A stretch of 64,000 bases of DNA from Mesonia sp. HuA40 (GTDB lineage Bacteria; Bacteroidota; Bacteroidia; Flavobacteriales; Flavobacteriaceae): NCBI RefSeq assembly GCF_008017835.1, contig NZ_VRLT01000005.1:62001-126000 (forward strand), given 5' to 3'. The number at the start of each line of letters is the position of its first letter. Within the stretch, counting starts at the first letter, position 1. The notes beneath the pieces were generated by a model. It searched no databases. It saw nothing but the letters and a program-made list of their open reading frames with translations, and had not been told where the DNA came from. Both the position numbers and the translations under genes were made by a program. Below, piece by piece: positions 54,429 through 64,000 of the stretch.

Positions 54429-55355
54429 TTATAAATCTAACAACCCGTTTGTCTTTTTCACACCCTCTGCACTTTCGTGAAGTTGTTTCTTTTCGTTTTC
54501 ATCTAGTTCGATTTCAACAACTTTTTCAATTCCATTTTTACCTAATAATACAGGAGTACCAATACAAAGGTCGTTTAATCCGTACTCACCCTCTAAAAGT
54601 GTAGAGCAAGGAAACATTTTTTTCTGGTCACACGCTATTGCCTGCACTAACCCAGAAACTGCTGCTCCTGGTGCATACCAAGCACTAGTCCCTAACATTT
54701 TAGTCAAAGTTGCTCCACCTACTTTGGTATCTGCAGCTACTTGATTCAAGCGCTCATCAGAAATGAATTCTGAAACTAGCACACTATTACGGGTAGCCAA
54801 ACGCGTTAAAGGCACCATACCTTTATCGCTGTGCCCTCCTATTACCATACCGTCTACATCAGAAATTGGAGCCTCTAAAGCCTCTGCTAATCTATACTTA
54901 AACCTTGCACTATCTAAGGCTCCTCCCATACCGATTATTCTATTCTTAGGTAAGTTAGTGGTTTTATGCACCAAGTAAGTCATAGTATCCATAGGGTTAC
55001 TTACCACAATAATTATTACATCGGGAGAATGCTTAATGATGTTACTGGAAACCTCTTTTACAATTCCCGCATTAATACCTATAAGTTCTTCTCTAGTCAT
55101 TCCTGGTTTACGTGGAATTCCACTTGTAATCACAGCAATATCACTGCCTGCAGTCTTAGCATAATCGTTTGTGCTTCCAGTTATTTTGGTGTCAAATCCG
55201 TTTAAAGAGGCGGTTTGCATCAAATCCATCGCCTTCCCTTCTGCGTAATCTTTTTTAATGTCTAACAACACCACTTCTGAAGCAAAATTTTTAATAGCGA
55301 TATACTCTGCACAACTAGCACCAACTGCTCCTGCACCTACAACAGTAACTTTCAT
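54429..55355 (-). CDS. mdh: Malate dehydrogenase (LDH-like type)
   Basis: A 308-residue TCA-cycle enzyme. It carries the Rossmann GAGAVGASCAEYIA (7-20), DIKKDYAEGKAMDL (NAD-selecting Asp), ITSGIPRKPGMTREEL with the substrate Arg residues, VSNPMDTMTYL and GGHSDKGMVPL with the catalytic His. This is the LDH-like MDH group usual in Bacteroidota. Interconverts malate and oxaloacetate. Confidence 0.94.
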   Translation of the reverse strand: MKVTVVGAGAVGASCAEYIAIKNFASEVVLLDIKKDYAEGKAMDLMQTASLNGFDTKITGSTNDYAKTAGSDIAVITSGIPRKPGMTREELIGINAGIVKEVSSNIIKHSPDVIIIVVSNPMDTMTYLVHKTTNLPKNRIIGMGGALDSARFKYRLAEALEAPISDVDGMVIGGHSDKGMVPLTRLATRNSVLVSEFISDERLNQVAADTKVGGATLTKMLGTSAWYAPGAAVSGLVQAIACDQKKMFPCSTLLEGEYGLNDLCIGTPVLLGKNGIEKVVEIELDENEKKQLHESAEGVKKTNGLLDL

Positions 55356-55436
55356 AGTTTTATATATTTTAATTAATTGAATGATTTTGAGATGCTAAAA
55401 TACAAAAAGCATTTATTTTATAGCTAAATGCACACT

Positions 55437-56459
55437 TTAAATACCAAAATTTAACCCTACATTTAAGGTATTTATCTCTTGAAAATTATAGGCTGCGCTC
55501 AAGTCAAAAAAACCAAGCCGCAGGTTTAACCCTAAGGTTCCCGACAGCACCGCATCTTCTTGGTCAATGGTAAAGGGATTAGTAATGGTTTGTCCTGCCA
55601 GTTCACCTTCATTTATAGTATAGCTTCCCAACAAACCAGTCTCTCTATTTTGCAGATTATAGTTTAAACCTCCGAAAAAATTCAAAGTTTTAAAATTGGT
55701 AGAACCTAGTAAGGCAAATTGCCAAGCCGAAACGTTAGATTCTAGGTTTGCCTTATCGGATGAAACCTGTGCAGACTCTAAAGCATAACTAGCTTCAAGT
55801 CTGGTATAGCCAGCTAACAATGACACTACAAGGCTAGTTTTTTCCTTATTACTAAACATTCTTGAGATTTCATATTGCAATCCTACGCCATAAAGTCCGG
55901 TTTCAACCTCATCATACTTAATTTTAGGTATCACTCTAGCTTTAAGCTCTAGACCCCATCCCAAACCAACTGAGCCTTGCAAGAATGCCAAGGGCACTGT
56001 ATTTAGTTTTTCATCGAGTAATCCGCCAGGTAACATTAACGAAAAACTTTGTGTTTCTCCATTTTCATCCTCAAATTGCACCAAAACATCAGCACTTTCT
56101 TTAGCACCTAACAAAGTTGGCACTTGGGCTTGTTCTTGACCATTAGGTAAGCTCAAATGTTTATAATCTGATTCTCTAAATAAAAAACTTTGCTTTTCTT
56201 CTGGTAAAAAAGCAGCATTAGTAATTAGCGAAAGCTCAAAACGTCCCGTATTTTTTACTTTACCTCGATAATACCAACCTGTATTTACCAGGTAACCTAG
56301 GGTCGAAGTTGCTGGTTCTATATATTTTCCAAGATAGGTTTTGGCGTCACTTAAACCGGCCTGAAGGATATCTTGAACCTCTGTCTGTGCCTTAGTGATG
56401 AATCCACTTAATAAAAGTAACGTCAAAATTCCTATCTTAAAAATTGACTTGTTTATCAT
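55437..56459 (-). CDS. DUF6588-type secreted/outer membrane protein
   Basis: A 340-residue protein with a signal peptide (IGILTLLLLSGFITKAQ). The first mature part AGLSDAKTYLGKYIEPATSTLGYLVNTGWYYRGK and the beta-strand-rich remainder ending in LNVGLNFGI are typical of DUF6588. Probably an outer-membrane beta-barrel. It is the second of two tandem paralogues: its ATG overlaps the upstream stop by 4 bases. No function known. Confidence 0.8.
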   Translation of the reverse strand: MINKSIFKIGILTLLLLSGFITKAQTEVQDILQAGLSDAKTYLGKYIEPATSTLGYLVNTGWYYRGKVKNTGRFELSLITNAAFLPEEKQSFLFRESDYKHLSLPNGQEQAQVPTLLGAKESADVLVQFEDENGETQSFSLMLPGGLLDEKLNTVPLAFLQGSVGLGWGLELKARVIPKIKYDEVETGLYGVGLQYEISRMFSNKEKTSLVVSLLAGYTRLEASYALESAQVSSDKANLESNVSAWQFALLGSTNFKTLNFFGGLNYNLQNRETGLLGSYTINEGELAGQTITNPFTIDQEDAVLSGTLGLNLRLGFFDLSAAYNFQEINTLNVGLNFGI

Positions 56460-57469
56460 CTGTAATTTATTTTATAAGAAATTGCTAAATGAATGGCGTA
56501 GAATTGCTGTAAACTAGCAGCCATTCGTGTGCTTAGAGAAGTGCTCAGGTTGTATTTTAAACCTGCGGTAAAGTTAAAATTAGTTGCTTTATTTTCAACT
56601 GAAAACTTTTTTACAAGTGATTGAAATAATTCATTTTGTCTATCGATTTCATATACACCGTTAAAATGCGTAGTCGCCTGCGCGGTGAAGTAACCCACAC
56701 CACCATAGAGATCAAACTTACCCAAAGCTTTTGACCCTATAAGAGCAGCGTGTAGAATATCCATCTGAGTATTAATTCCTTGCTCTTCATTTTGAATTTC
56801 ACCGGATTCCTTGGTATCAAAAAAACCTTTAAATTTATTTAAAGCAATTAATGCCGACAAAGACCAACTTTCGGTTTTAAACCAATGGGTGATTTCGTGT
56901 TGCAAACCTACCCCCCACATGTTACGCTCGATTGGACCATAAGCGATATTTGGTGAGTACCTCAATTTAACTTCGCTGGCCCAGGGTAAACCAATATCGG
57001 TTTGTAAAAAAACCTGCGGAGCCAACCTAAAATTTTCATCTATACCTTGCGGCAACCTTATTTCGATAACTTCCTGCTCATCTCCCACATTGTAATCTAT
57101 TAAAACATTTACATCTGGATTATTTACACCAAAGATGCTGGCTACTTTTTTAACCGAACTACCATCTTCAAATCTCAAGTTGTGATAATCATTTGTATTA
57201 AGTGTAAAGTTATTTTCACTGCGATCTACAAAAGTTATGTTAGAGGCCAAACTAAAATCTATTTCACCCCATTCTTTGGTCTTTGCCGAGCTATACCAAG
57301 CATTGCTCACATTAAACATTAGACCACTCGCAGCAGGATCAACAAAAGCTTCGCCATATTGACTTACATCTTTAACTAAATGCTCGACAAATGTATTTAA
57401 ATCTTCTTGCGCCTGAATATGACAGCTAATCAAAAAAAAGATGCATAAGGAAAAAGTTCTACCTACCAA
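56456..57469 (-). CDS. DUF6588-type secreted/outer membrane protein
   Basis: A 337-residue paralogue of the next gene: VEHLVKDVSQYGEAFVDPAASGLMFNVSNAWYSSAKT corresponds to AGLSDAKTYLGKYIEPATSTLGYLVNTGWYYRGK. Both halves share the GLPWASEVKLRYSPNI/GLGWGLELKARVIPKI block. The start is TTG at 57467-57469, giving MVGRTFSLCIFFLISCHIQAQ, a signal peptide; no ATG is available and a stop lies upstream. Overlaps the next gene by 4 bases. Function unknown. Confidence 0.78.
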   Translation of the reverse strand: MVGRTFSLCIFFLISCHIQAQEDLNTFVEHLVKDVSQYGEAFVDPAASGLMFNVSNAWYSSAKTKEWGEIDFSLASNITFVDRSENNFTLNTNDYHNLRFEDGSSVKKVASIFGVNNPDVNVLIDYNVGDEQEVIEIRLPQGIDENFRLAPQVFLQTDIGLPWASEVKLRYSPNIAYGPIERNMWGVGLQHEITHWFKTESWSLSALIALNKFKGFFDTKESGEIQNEEQGINTQMDILHAALIGSKALGKFDLYGGVGYFTAQATTHFNGVYEIDRQNELFQSLVKKFSVENKATNFNFTAGLKYNLSTSLSTRMAASLQQFYAIHLAISYKINYR

Positions 57470-57508
57470 AAGAGTTAATTTTTGTTAAATGTACATTTTT
57501 TTCAATAA

Positions 57509-57536
57509 AAAAACCTGCTTATTTAAGCAGGTTTTT
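57509..57536 (-). terminator. Terminator of gyrB
   Basis: CCTGCTTA (57514-57521) and TAAGCAGG (57524-57531) with flanking A5/T5 make a strong stem around a 2-base loop, 20 bases beyond the gyrB stop on the minus strand. Confidence 0.85.
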
Positions 57537-57555
57537 TATATAAATATAAAATATA

Positions 57556-59502
<1,947 letters not shown>

Positions 59503-59512
59503 TTATTGTCAA

Positions 59513-59520
59513 CAAATATA
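59513..59520 (-). promoter_or_regulatory. -7 promoter element of gyrB
   Basis: Minus-strand TATATTTG, an exact TAnnTTTG match, 19 bases before the gyrB ATG. Confidence 0.5.
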
Positions 59521-59610
59521 GCAAAAGCACGTGGGTAAAAAAAGCCTAAGGCTCCATTCAATTTTAAGTTATTAACATTTTTTTACTGATTGTATGGATT
59601 TCAATTTTAT

Positions 59611-59618
59611 TATCTTAG
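59611..59618 (+). promoter_or_regulatory. -7 promoter element of the DUF2911 gene
   Basis: TATCTTAG matches TAnnTTTG at 7 of 8 positions, 13 bases before the chosen ATG. Confidence 0.4.
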
Positions 59619-59631
59619 CAAAAAAATTAGC

Positions 59632-60168
59632 ATGCGTTACCTTATCATCTTTTTCTTATTCATATGCACTTACCAATTGGGTTTGGCACAAGACTTCAAA
59701 GATCTAGATGAAAGCCCTATGGACGTAAGCGTAATTCGAAATACAGACAACTCGCCGTTGGCTCGAATTATTTATAGTCGTCCTCGTAAAAAGGATAGAG
59801 AGATTTTTGGTGCACTAGTTCCGTTTAATCAAGTTTGGCGTACAGGAGCCAATGAGGCTACTGAGATTACTTTTTATGAAGAACTGTATATAAACGGAAT
59901 TTGTCTAGACCCAGGTACGTATAGCCTATATACTATTCCAGGCCCTAAAATTTGGACGGTAATTTTTAATGAAGCTCAAAATGCTTGGGGCGCCTTTAAT
60001 TATAACGAAAAGCTTGATGCCCTTAGAATAAAAGTTCCTGCTCAAAGAGCAGCCAGCATAATCGAAATTTTTTCTATAGCCTTTCAGCCTGCCCAAAACG
60101 GTGCCAATTTATTTATAGGCTGGGACGATACTTTTATTAAGGTTCCCTTTAAAAAAAGTTTAGATTAA
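59632..60168 (+). CDS. DUF2911 secreted protein
   Basis: A 178-residue protein from ATG 59632 (MRYLIIFFLFICTYQLGLAQ, a signal peptide); the longer frame would start at a TTG and include a -7 promoter element (TATCTTAG, 59611-59618). The mature part has IIYSRPRKKDREIFGALVPFNQVWRTGANEATEITF and LDPGTYSLYTIPG, the hallmark of DUF2911. Function unknown. Its end overlaps queE by 4 bases, convergent. Confidence 0.85.
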   Translation: MRYLIIFFLFICTYQLGLAQDFKDLDESPMDVSVIRNTDNSPLARIIYSRPRKKDREIFGALVPFNQVWRTGANEATEITFYEELYINGICLDPGTYSLYTIPGPKIWTVIFNEAQNAWGAFNYNEKLDALRIKVPAQRAASIIEIFSIAFQPAQNGANLFIGWDDTFIKVPFKKSLD

Positions 60169-60797
60169 GGTATATTAAGATATTTATGCGTTTGCAATGA
60201 AATTTTCCATTTAGGATTCTGCATTACATAATCAACCATTAGCGGTATCATCTTATCTCGAACGCTCCATTCTGGCTGCAAATACAAGATACAGTTTTCT
60301 CCCACTTGAGAAGCTTGTTCTTCGGCAAATTTAAAATCATGTTTATTGTAAACAATTACCTTAAGTTCATTTGCGCGTTTGTAGGCTTCTAAAGTTGGTA
60401 ATTTATTTTTCTTTGGCGATAAGCAAAACCAATCCCAATCTCCTGTTACCTCATAGGCTCCAGAAGTTTCGATATGTGTTTTTCCGCCCCCCTGTTTTAT
60501 GGCTTTGGTTATAGGGCTCATATTCCACATTAAAGGCTCTCCCCCTGTTACGACAACAGTTTTGCTATTATCTAAGGCCTTCTTTACAATGGTTGAGGTC
60601 ATACTTGGCGGATGCTTTTCTGCGTCCCAGCTCTCTTTAACATCACACCAATGACAGCCTACATCACACCCCCCAATTCGTATAAAATAAGCGGCTGTCC
60701 CCTTATAAAAACCCTCACCCTGTATGGTGTAAAATTCTTCCATCAAGGGTAGCATTTCGCCTGTACTTACCAGTTTTTCCTGTTCTTTCTTTGTCAT
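60165..60797 (-). CDS. queE: 7-carboxy-7-deazaguanine synthase
   Basis: A 210-residue radical SAM enzyme converting 6-carboxy-tetrahydropterin to CDG in queuosine biosynthesis. It has GEGFYKGTAAYFIRIGGCDVGCHWCD with the cluster Cys residues (CxxxCxxC), VVTGGEPLM and HIETSGAY. I chose ATG 60795-60797; an upstream TTG at 60806 falls inside the TATCTTTG promoter. The -7 element ends only 6 bases before the ATG, suggesting a near-leaderless mRNA. Confidence 0.92.
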   Translation of the reverse strand: MTKKEQEKLVSTGEMLPLMEEFYTIQGEGFYKGTAAYFIRIGGCDVGCHWCDVKESWDAEKHPPSMTSTIVKKALDNSKTVVVTGGEPLMWNMSPITKAIKQGGGKTHIETSGAYEVTGDWDWFCLSPKKNKLPTLEAYKRANELKVIVYNKHDFKFAEEQASQVGENCILYLQPEWSVRDKMIPLMVDYVMQNPKWKISLQTHKYLNIP

Positions 60798-60803
60798 AGG
60801 CTG

Positions 60804-60811
60804 CAAAGATA
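60804..60811 (-). promoter_or_regulatory. -7 promoter element of queE
   Basis: Minus-strand TATCTTTG, exact consensus, ending 6 bases from the queE ATG. Confidence 0.55.
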
Positions 60812-60864
60812 AACAATACCCTTTTTAAAAAATAGACTTACCAAATATTATATGCTTAAATTTC

Positions 60865-60892
60865 TTGAACCAAGTTAGTATTACTAATTTTG
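60865..60892 (+). promoter_or_regulatory. Promoter of the lipoprotein pair
   Basis: TTG at 60865-60867 and TAATTTTG at 60885-60892 are 17 bases apart, 20 bases upstream of the ATG at 60913. Confidence 0.5.
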
Positions 60893-60912
60893 CAGCTTAA
60901 TTTTTAACTTTT

Positions 60913-61464
60913 ATGAGACTTTTAAGCGCTTTATCAATTATCCTTGTATTAAATGCCTGCCAACCTTCAAAACCCGCCGAATCCTTATTGATTCAGCCCA
61001 ATCAAATTGGCTTATTACAAAAAGACACGCCTATATACACCTTAGACTCTATATTTAAAAATGATTCGGTTGTAAAGCGGCGCATTAATAGTAGGTTTAG
61101 TAGTCAAGATGAATTTATCGTATACTCAAAAGAAGGTCAGGAACGTCTGGTTTTAATTCCCAAAAATGATTTTGATTCTACAAGCACAGTAGCCAACATT
61201 CAAATAAAGGACTCTTTATTTCACACTGAGAAAGGAATCTCTATACAATCTACTTTCAAGAAAATTCAGGAACACTATAAAATTTCGCGTATTGAAAACA
61301 CCGTACGCACAGCGGTAATTTTTTTAAACGATCAAAATTTATATTTGAGTATCGATAAAGAATTTGTAAGCGGAGATGCCAGATACAACACAAATCTACC
61401 AATTGAATCTAGCCAAATTAAAGATGATGCAACTATAAAACACTTTTACTTAGGATGGGATTAA
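60913..61464 (+). CDS. Small lipoprotein, family not recognised
   Basis: A 183-residue protein with a lipobox (VLNAC, Cys16): MRLLSALSIILVLNAC then QPSKPAESL. The remainder is a mixed alpha/beta region rich in polar residues with no cysteine beyond the lipidated one, including NQIGLLQKDTPIYTLDSIF, which recalls small periplasmic domain proteins. I do not recognise the family. Its last 10 bases overlap the next lipoprotein gene, so the two are produced together. Confidence 0.75.
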   Translation: MRLLSALSIILVLNACQPSKPAESLLIQPNQIGLLQKDTPIYTLDSIFKNDSVVKRRINSRFSSQDEFIVYSKEGQERLVLIPKNDFDSTSTVANIQIKDSLFHTEKGISIQSTFKKIQEHYKISRIENTVRTAVIFLNDQNLYLSIDKEFVSGDARYNTNLPIESSQIKDDATIKHFYLGWD

Positions 61465-62069
61465 GGGAGAAACTCCAGATTTACTTGATGTTTTTTACCT
61501 TTATAAGTTTGTCAAGCTGCAAGCAAGAAGATACAGCCACAGCCAATTTATATGAGCAAAATTCATTTAAAAATGGTGAGTTGCAAGCGGTCATAAGCAC
61601 TACCGCGGGCTCACTTATTAAAAACATCTATCAGATTAAAGACAAGCGTTTTGTACCAGACACTAGTTTTTTAAAACAAGGAAAAATCAATTACCTTGCA
61701 CTACCCTTTAGTATCGGATTCATACCCTCTACCCAAATTGAGTTAGGTAAATCAAACAAGCCAGTAGAGGTGCTTTTGGTAAACAATAATGCAAAACAAG
61801 CACAAACCGTAGGGGTAAAATTATTAGCGCTACTTAAAGTTGCTACTCAAGATACCATTACCTATAAACTGGTGGGTATGGATTCTGGCAAGTCGCGGGC
61901 CTGGTCTCCTTTTAATAATTTTGAAGAACTGGCCGCCAACTACCCAGACATAATCAAAACGATAAACAGGTATTTTGAAGATTATCGATTGGGCCCTTAC
62001 CAGAAAGTGCTTTCTTGGCAAGATGAACAAGCGGCTTTAAAATTTGTTAAAGCGCATCAGGTTAATTAA
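61455..62069 (+). CDS. Small lipoprotein, family not recognised
   Basis: A 204-residue protein with a signal ending in FISLSSC (lipid Cys at about 22). The mature part contains KNGELQAVISTTAGSLIKNIYQ, similar to short beta-rich repeats, and ends in FVKAHQVN. The two lipoproteins in this pair do not obviously resemble each other. Overlap of 10 bases with the previous gene. Function unknown; possible envelope partner pair. Confidence 0.75.
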   Translation: MGLREKLQIYLMFFTFISLSSCKQEDTATANLYEQNSFKNGELQAVISTTAGSLIKNIYQIKDKRFVPDTSFLKQGKINYLALPFSIGFIPSTQIELGKSNKPVEVLLVNNNAKQAQTVGVKLLALLKVATQDTITYKLVGMDSGKSRAWSPFNNFEELAANYPDIIKTINRYFEDYRLGPYQKVLSWQDEQAALKFVKAHQVN

Positions 62070-62092
62070 TATGTTTTTTACTTTACGGAAAT

Positions 62093-62932
62093 ATGAAAAA
62101 GGCCATTAAAAAATTTATCCCTAAAATAATTGGAGCGCAATTAAATTCGCTTCACTTAGTGCATTCGGCGAAAGCCACCAAAAAAGCCTATAAGCTCTTT
62201 TGCACGCCAAGATTGGGAAAAGCCAAACCTCATCATAAGGCGTTTTTAAATCCAGCGAAGACCCAAGAAATAGTGGTTGAAGGCACTTCAATTCAATGTT
62301 ACAGATGGCCCGGAGAAGGCAAAAGGGTCTTACTAATTCATGGTTGGGAAAGCAACACACACCGCTGGAAAAAACTCATAGAAAGACTTCAAGAACAGTC
62401 GTTTGATGTTTACGCATTAGATGCTCCCGCGCATGGTAATTCAAAGGGAAAAGTCATACATGTGCCTTTATATGCTCAAGTAATTCATCAAGCGCTAAAA
62501 AAAATAAATCCCGCCTATGTTATTGGGCACAGTATGGGCGCTATGGCTAGCGTTTACGAGCAATATAAGTATAAATCACCCATTGAAAAATTGGTTTTAC
62601 TTGGCCCTCCATCAGAATTGCAAAAAATAATTAGCGATTATCAAGCTATTTTAAAACTTAGACCTTCTTTAATTCAAGATTTAGAAAATTATTTTTTTAA
62701 AAACCTCGGGTATAAATACAATGATTTTTCTATTGCTAAATTTGCTAAAAGTCTTCAAATACCTGGCTTAATTATTCATGATAAGTATGATAAAATTGCA
62801 CCTGTTTATGCATCGAGAAGTATACATAATGCTTGGCAAAATTCATTTTTGATTGAAACGGAAGGGCTAGGTCATTCATTATACAGCCCAGGAGTAAATA
62901 CGGAAATAATAAAATTTTTAAATGGAAATTAG
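62093..62932 (+). CDS. Alpha/beta hydrolase
   Basis: A 279-residue hydrolase. The oxyanion region is LIHGWESNTHRWK, the nucleophile elbow is GHSMGA (Ser near 147), the acid Asp lies near IIHDKYDKIAP and the catalytic His in GLGHSLYSPG. The N-terminal ~60 residues are basic with no signal peptide. Substrate unknown. It precedes the pseudouridine synthase by 2 bases, probably one operon. Confidence 0.87.
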   Translation: MKKAIKKFIPKIIGAQLNSLHLVHSAKATKKAYKLFCTPRLGKAKPHHKAFLNPAKTQEIVVEGTSIQCYRWPGEGKRVLLIHGWESNTHRWKKLIERLQEQSFDVYALDAPAHGNSKGKVIHVPLYAQVIHQALKKINPAYVIGHSMGAMASVYEQYKYKSPIEKLVLLGPPSELQKIISDYQAILKLRPSLIQDLENYFFKNLGYKYNDFSIAKFAKSLQIPGLIIHDKYDKIAPVYASRSIHNAWQNSFLIETEGLGHSLYSPGVNTEIIKFLNGN

Positions 62933-62934
62933 TC

Positions 62935-63675
62935 ATGAGTGACACCCCCCAAGGCAAAAGAATAAATAAATTTTTAAGTGAAGCTGGCTTTTGCTCAAGA
63001 CGCAAAGCTGACGAACTCATTGCTGCTGGAGTAGTAACTATAAACGGCAGGGTACCCGAAATGGGAACAAAAGTGCTACCCGAAGATCAGGTAGCCGTTA
63101 ACGGTAAAATCGTTGTCGCCAAAGAAAAACCTGTTTATCTTGCCTTTCATAAGCCGGTAGGGATTGTTTGCACAACCGATACTCGCGTTGAAAAAAATAA
63201 TGTAATAGACTACATAAATTACCCTACGAGGATTTTCCCTATAGGTAGGTTAGACAAGCCTAGTGAAGGTTTATTATTACTAACCAACGACGGAGATATC
63301 GTGAATAAAATATTACGCTCAAACAACAACCACGGTAAAGAATACCAAGTAAAAGTGAATCGGCCGGTAACCCAACAATTTATTAAGCGCATGGCAAACG
63401 GAATTCCGATTTTAGGAACGGTTACAAAAAAATGCCACGTAAAGAAAACAGGAAGTCACGATTTTGAAATTGTGCTTACTCAAGGGTTAAACCGGCAAAT
63501 AAGGCGCATGTGCGAGTATTTAGGATATCAAGTGGTTCAACTTAAACGAACGCGAATAATAAACATTCCTCTAGATGTTCCTGTAGGCAAGTATAGGGAA
63601 CTTACACATCAAGAATTAAATGATCTACAGACAATTCTTAAAAACTCAAAAAAAACACATTCACGAAATAAATAA
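62935..63675 (+). CDS. rluF: RluF/RsuA-family 23S rRNA pseudouridine synthase
   Basis: A 246-residue enzyme. An S4 RNA-binding domain (about 8-65, INKFLSEAGFCSRRKADELI) is followed by the catalytic domain with GRLDKPSEGLLLLTNDGD (catalytic Asp) and RQIRRMCEYLGYQVVQLKR. This pattern fits RluF (U2604 of 23S rRNA); RluB/E/RsuA are the alternatives. Start ATG 62935, 2 bases after the upstream stop. Confidence 0.88.
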   Translation: MSDTPQGKRINKFLSEAGFCSRRKADELIAAGVVTINGRVPEMGTKVLPEDQVAVNGKIVVAKEKPVYLAFHKPVGIVCTTDTRVEKNNVIDYINYPTRIFPIGRLDKPSEGLLLLTNDGDIVNKILRSNNNHGKEYQVKVNRPVTQQFIKRMANGIPILGTVTKKCHVKKTGSHDFEIVLTQGLNRQIRRMCEYLGYQVVQLKRTRIINIPLDVPVGKYRELTHQELNDLQTILKNSKKTHSRNK

Positions 63676-63755
63676 TATAGTTAATCATAAAATCTAACAT
63701 TCTTTTAAGGAGGATATTTAAAAATACTTGGTAAATTTAAAGCAAAAGATAAGAT

Positions 63756-63995
63756 ATGAGCAGACCAAGTATAAAAAATGAAGAACAATACGAAGCCTTA
63801 AGAGATCAAGGATACAGCCAAGAAAAAGCTGCCCGCATTGCCAACACCAAAAATGCTAGCCAAAAAGGAGGTAAGGCATCACCGTACGAAGATTGGACCA
63901 AGCAAGAGTTATATGAACGTGCCCAAGAAATTGGAATTGACGGTCGGTCTACCATGAATAAGAATGAACTTATTAAAGCCTTACGCAATAATTAA
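63756..63995 (+). CDS. Small Rho-N/SAP-like DNA- or RNA-binding protein (DUF7218-like)
   Basis: A 79-residue protein. The N-terminal part RPSIKNEEQYEALRDQGYSQEKAARIANTK resembles a plasmid-stabilisation/KID-like helical repeat, and the C-terminal WTKQELYERAQEIGIDGRSTMNKNELIKALRNN is a Rho-termination-factor N-like (SAP-like) domain. Probably binds nucleic acid. Stop at 63993-63995, close to the window end. The upstream AAGGAGG (63707-63713) is not at a normal ribosome-binding distance. Confidence 0.82.
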   Translation: MSRPSIKNEEQYEALRDQGYSQEKAARIANTKNASQKGGKASPYEDWTKQELYERAQEIGIDGRSTMNKNELIKALRNN

Positions 63996-64000
63996 TTATG

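Noticed and set aside
63707-63713. Perfect AAGGAGG Shine-Dalgarno-like sequence
   Set aside because: The nearest ATG is 43 bases downstream and a TTG at about 14 bases opens only a very short frame; this phylum rarely uses such sites. Treated as coincidence.

Overview
The window looks like chromosomal DNA from a member of the Flavobacteriaceae (Bacteroidota). The reasons are low GC content, genes preceded by TAnnTTTG-type -7 promoter elements instead of strong Shine-Dalgarno sites, a fused SecDF, a Rho factor with a long basic insert, a tmRNA tag ending in YALAA, and many families typical of the phylum (DUF4293, DUF1599, DUF6588, DUF2911, MauE/DoxX-thioredoxin fusions). I cannot name a genus. 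No insertion sequence, prophage, CRISPR array or obvious genomic island was found; most of the window is core chromosome.

Layout: 1-3013 is the 5' part of a very large TPR protein (minus strand, cut by the window edge). 3235-9698 holds ftsE and a surface-polysaccharide cluster: two GT2 glycosyltransferases, a GT4 glycosyltransferase, a phosphoethanolamine-transferase-like sulfatase-fold enzyme and a Wzx-type flippase. 9827-15211 has typA, kdsA, a secreted endonuclease/exonuclease/phosphatase-fold lipoprotein and a saccharopine/alanine-dehydrogenase-like enzyme. 15288-15982 carries a promoter, a strongly structured RNA element and the tmRNA gene. 16169-17917 is a TPP-riboswitch unit with a PnuC/PnuT transporter and an acyl-CoA-dehydrogenase-fold protein. 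18087-23489 has an SSS symporter, a 45-residue ORF and a light/DNA-repair operon (flavin reductase, DUF2256, CRY-DASH, FeS photolyase). 23638-28449 has a LytTR/LytS-type two-component pair, prmA, clpS and a ZIP transporter.

28446-31341 holds a little-studied DNA-repair pair (radical SAM protein plus DUF4130-type partner), divergent from an autocleavable LexA-like repressor with a palindromic candidate operator between them. 31449-36637 has tpiA, a peptide-type ABC permease, a DoxX/thioredoxin protein and DUF1599, divergent from folP and the c-di-AMP synthase cdaA. 36660-44432 carries an MsbA-type exporter, truA, a phosphodiesterase, DUF4293, rho, rpsT, three identical tRNA-Glu genes in exact 117-bp repeats, and proS. 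44533-50716 has an unusual W/G/H- then S/R-rich lipoprotein, a FadL-like porin, folE, cysS, yidD and lgt. 51237-59493 has secDF, mdh, two tandem DUF6588 proteins and gyrB. 59632-63995 has DUF2911, queE, two small lipoproteins, an alpha/beta hydrolase, an RluF-type pseudouridine synthase and a small Rho-N/SAP-like protein.

The most interesting items are (i) four TTGTACAA palindromes at an exact 22-bp period between two convergent genes, (ii) the LexA-like/radical-SAM repair locus, (iii) the structured RNA apparently co-transcribed with ssrA, (iv) an acyl-CoA-dehydrogenase-like gene in a thiamine-riboswitch operon, and (v) the photolyase/DUF2256 operon. None of these can be proven new from sequence alone. 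All identifications are from reading motifs and overall protein character; no database search was run.
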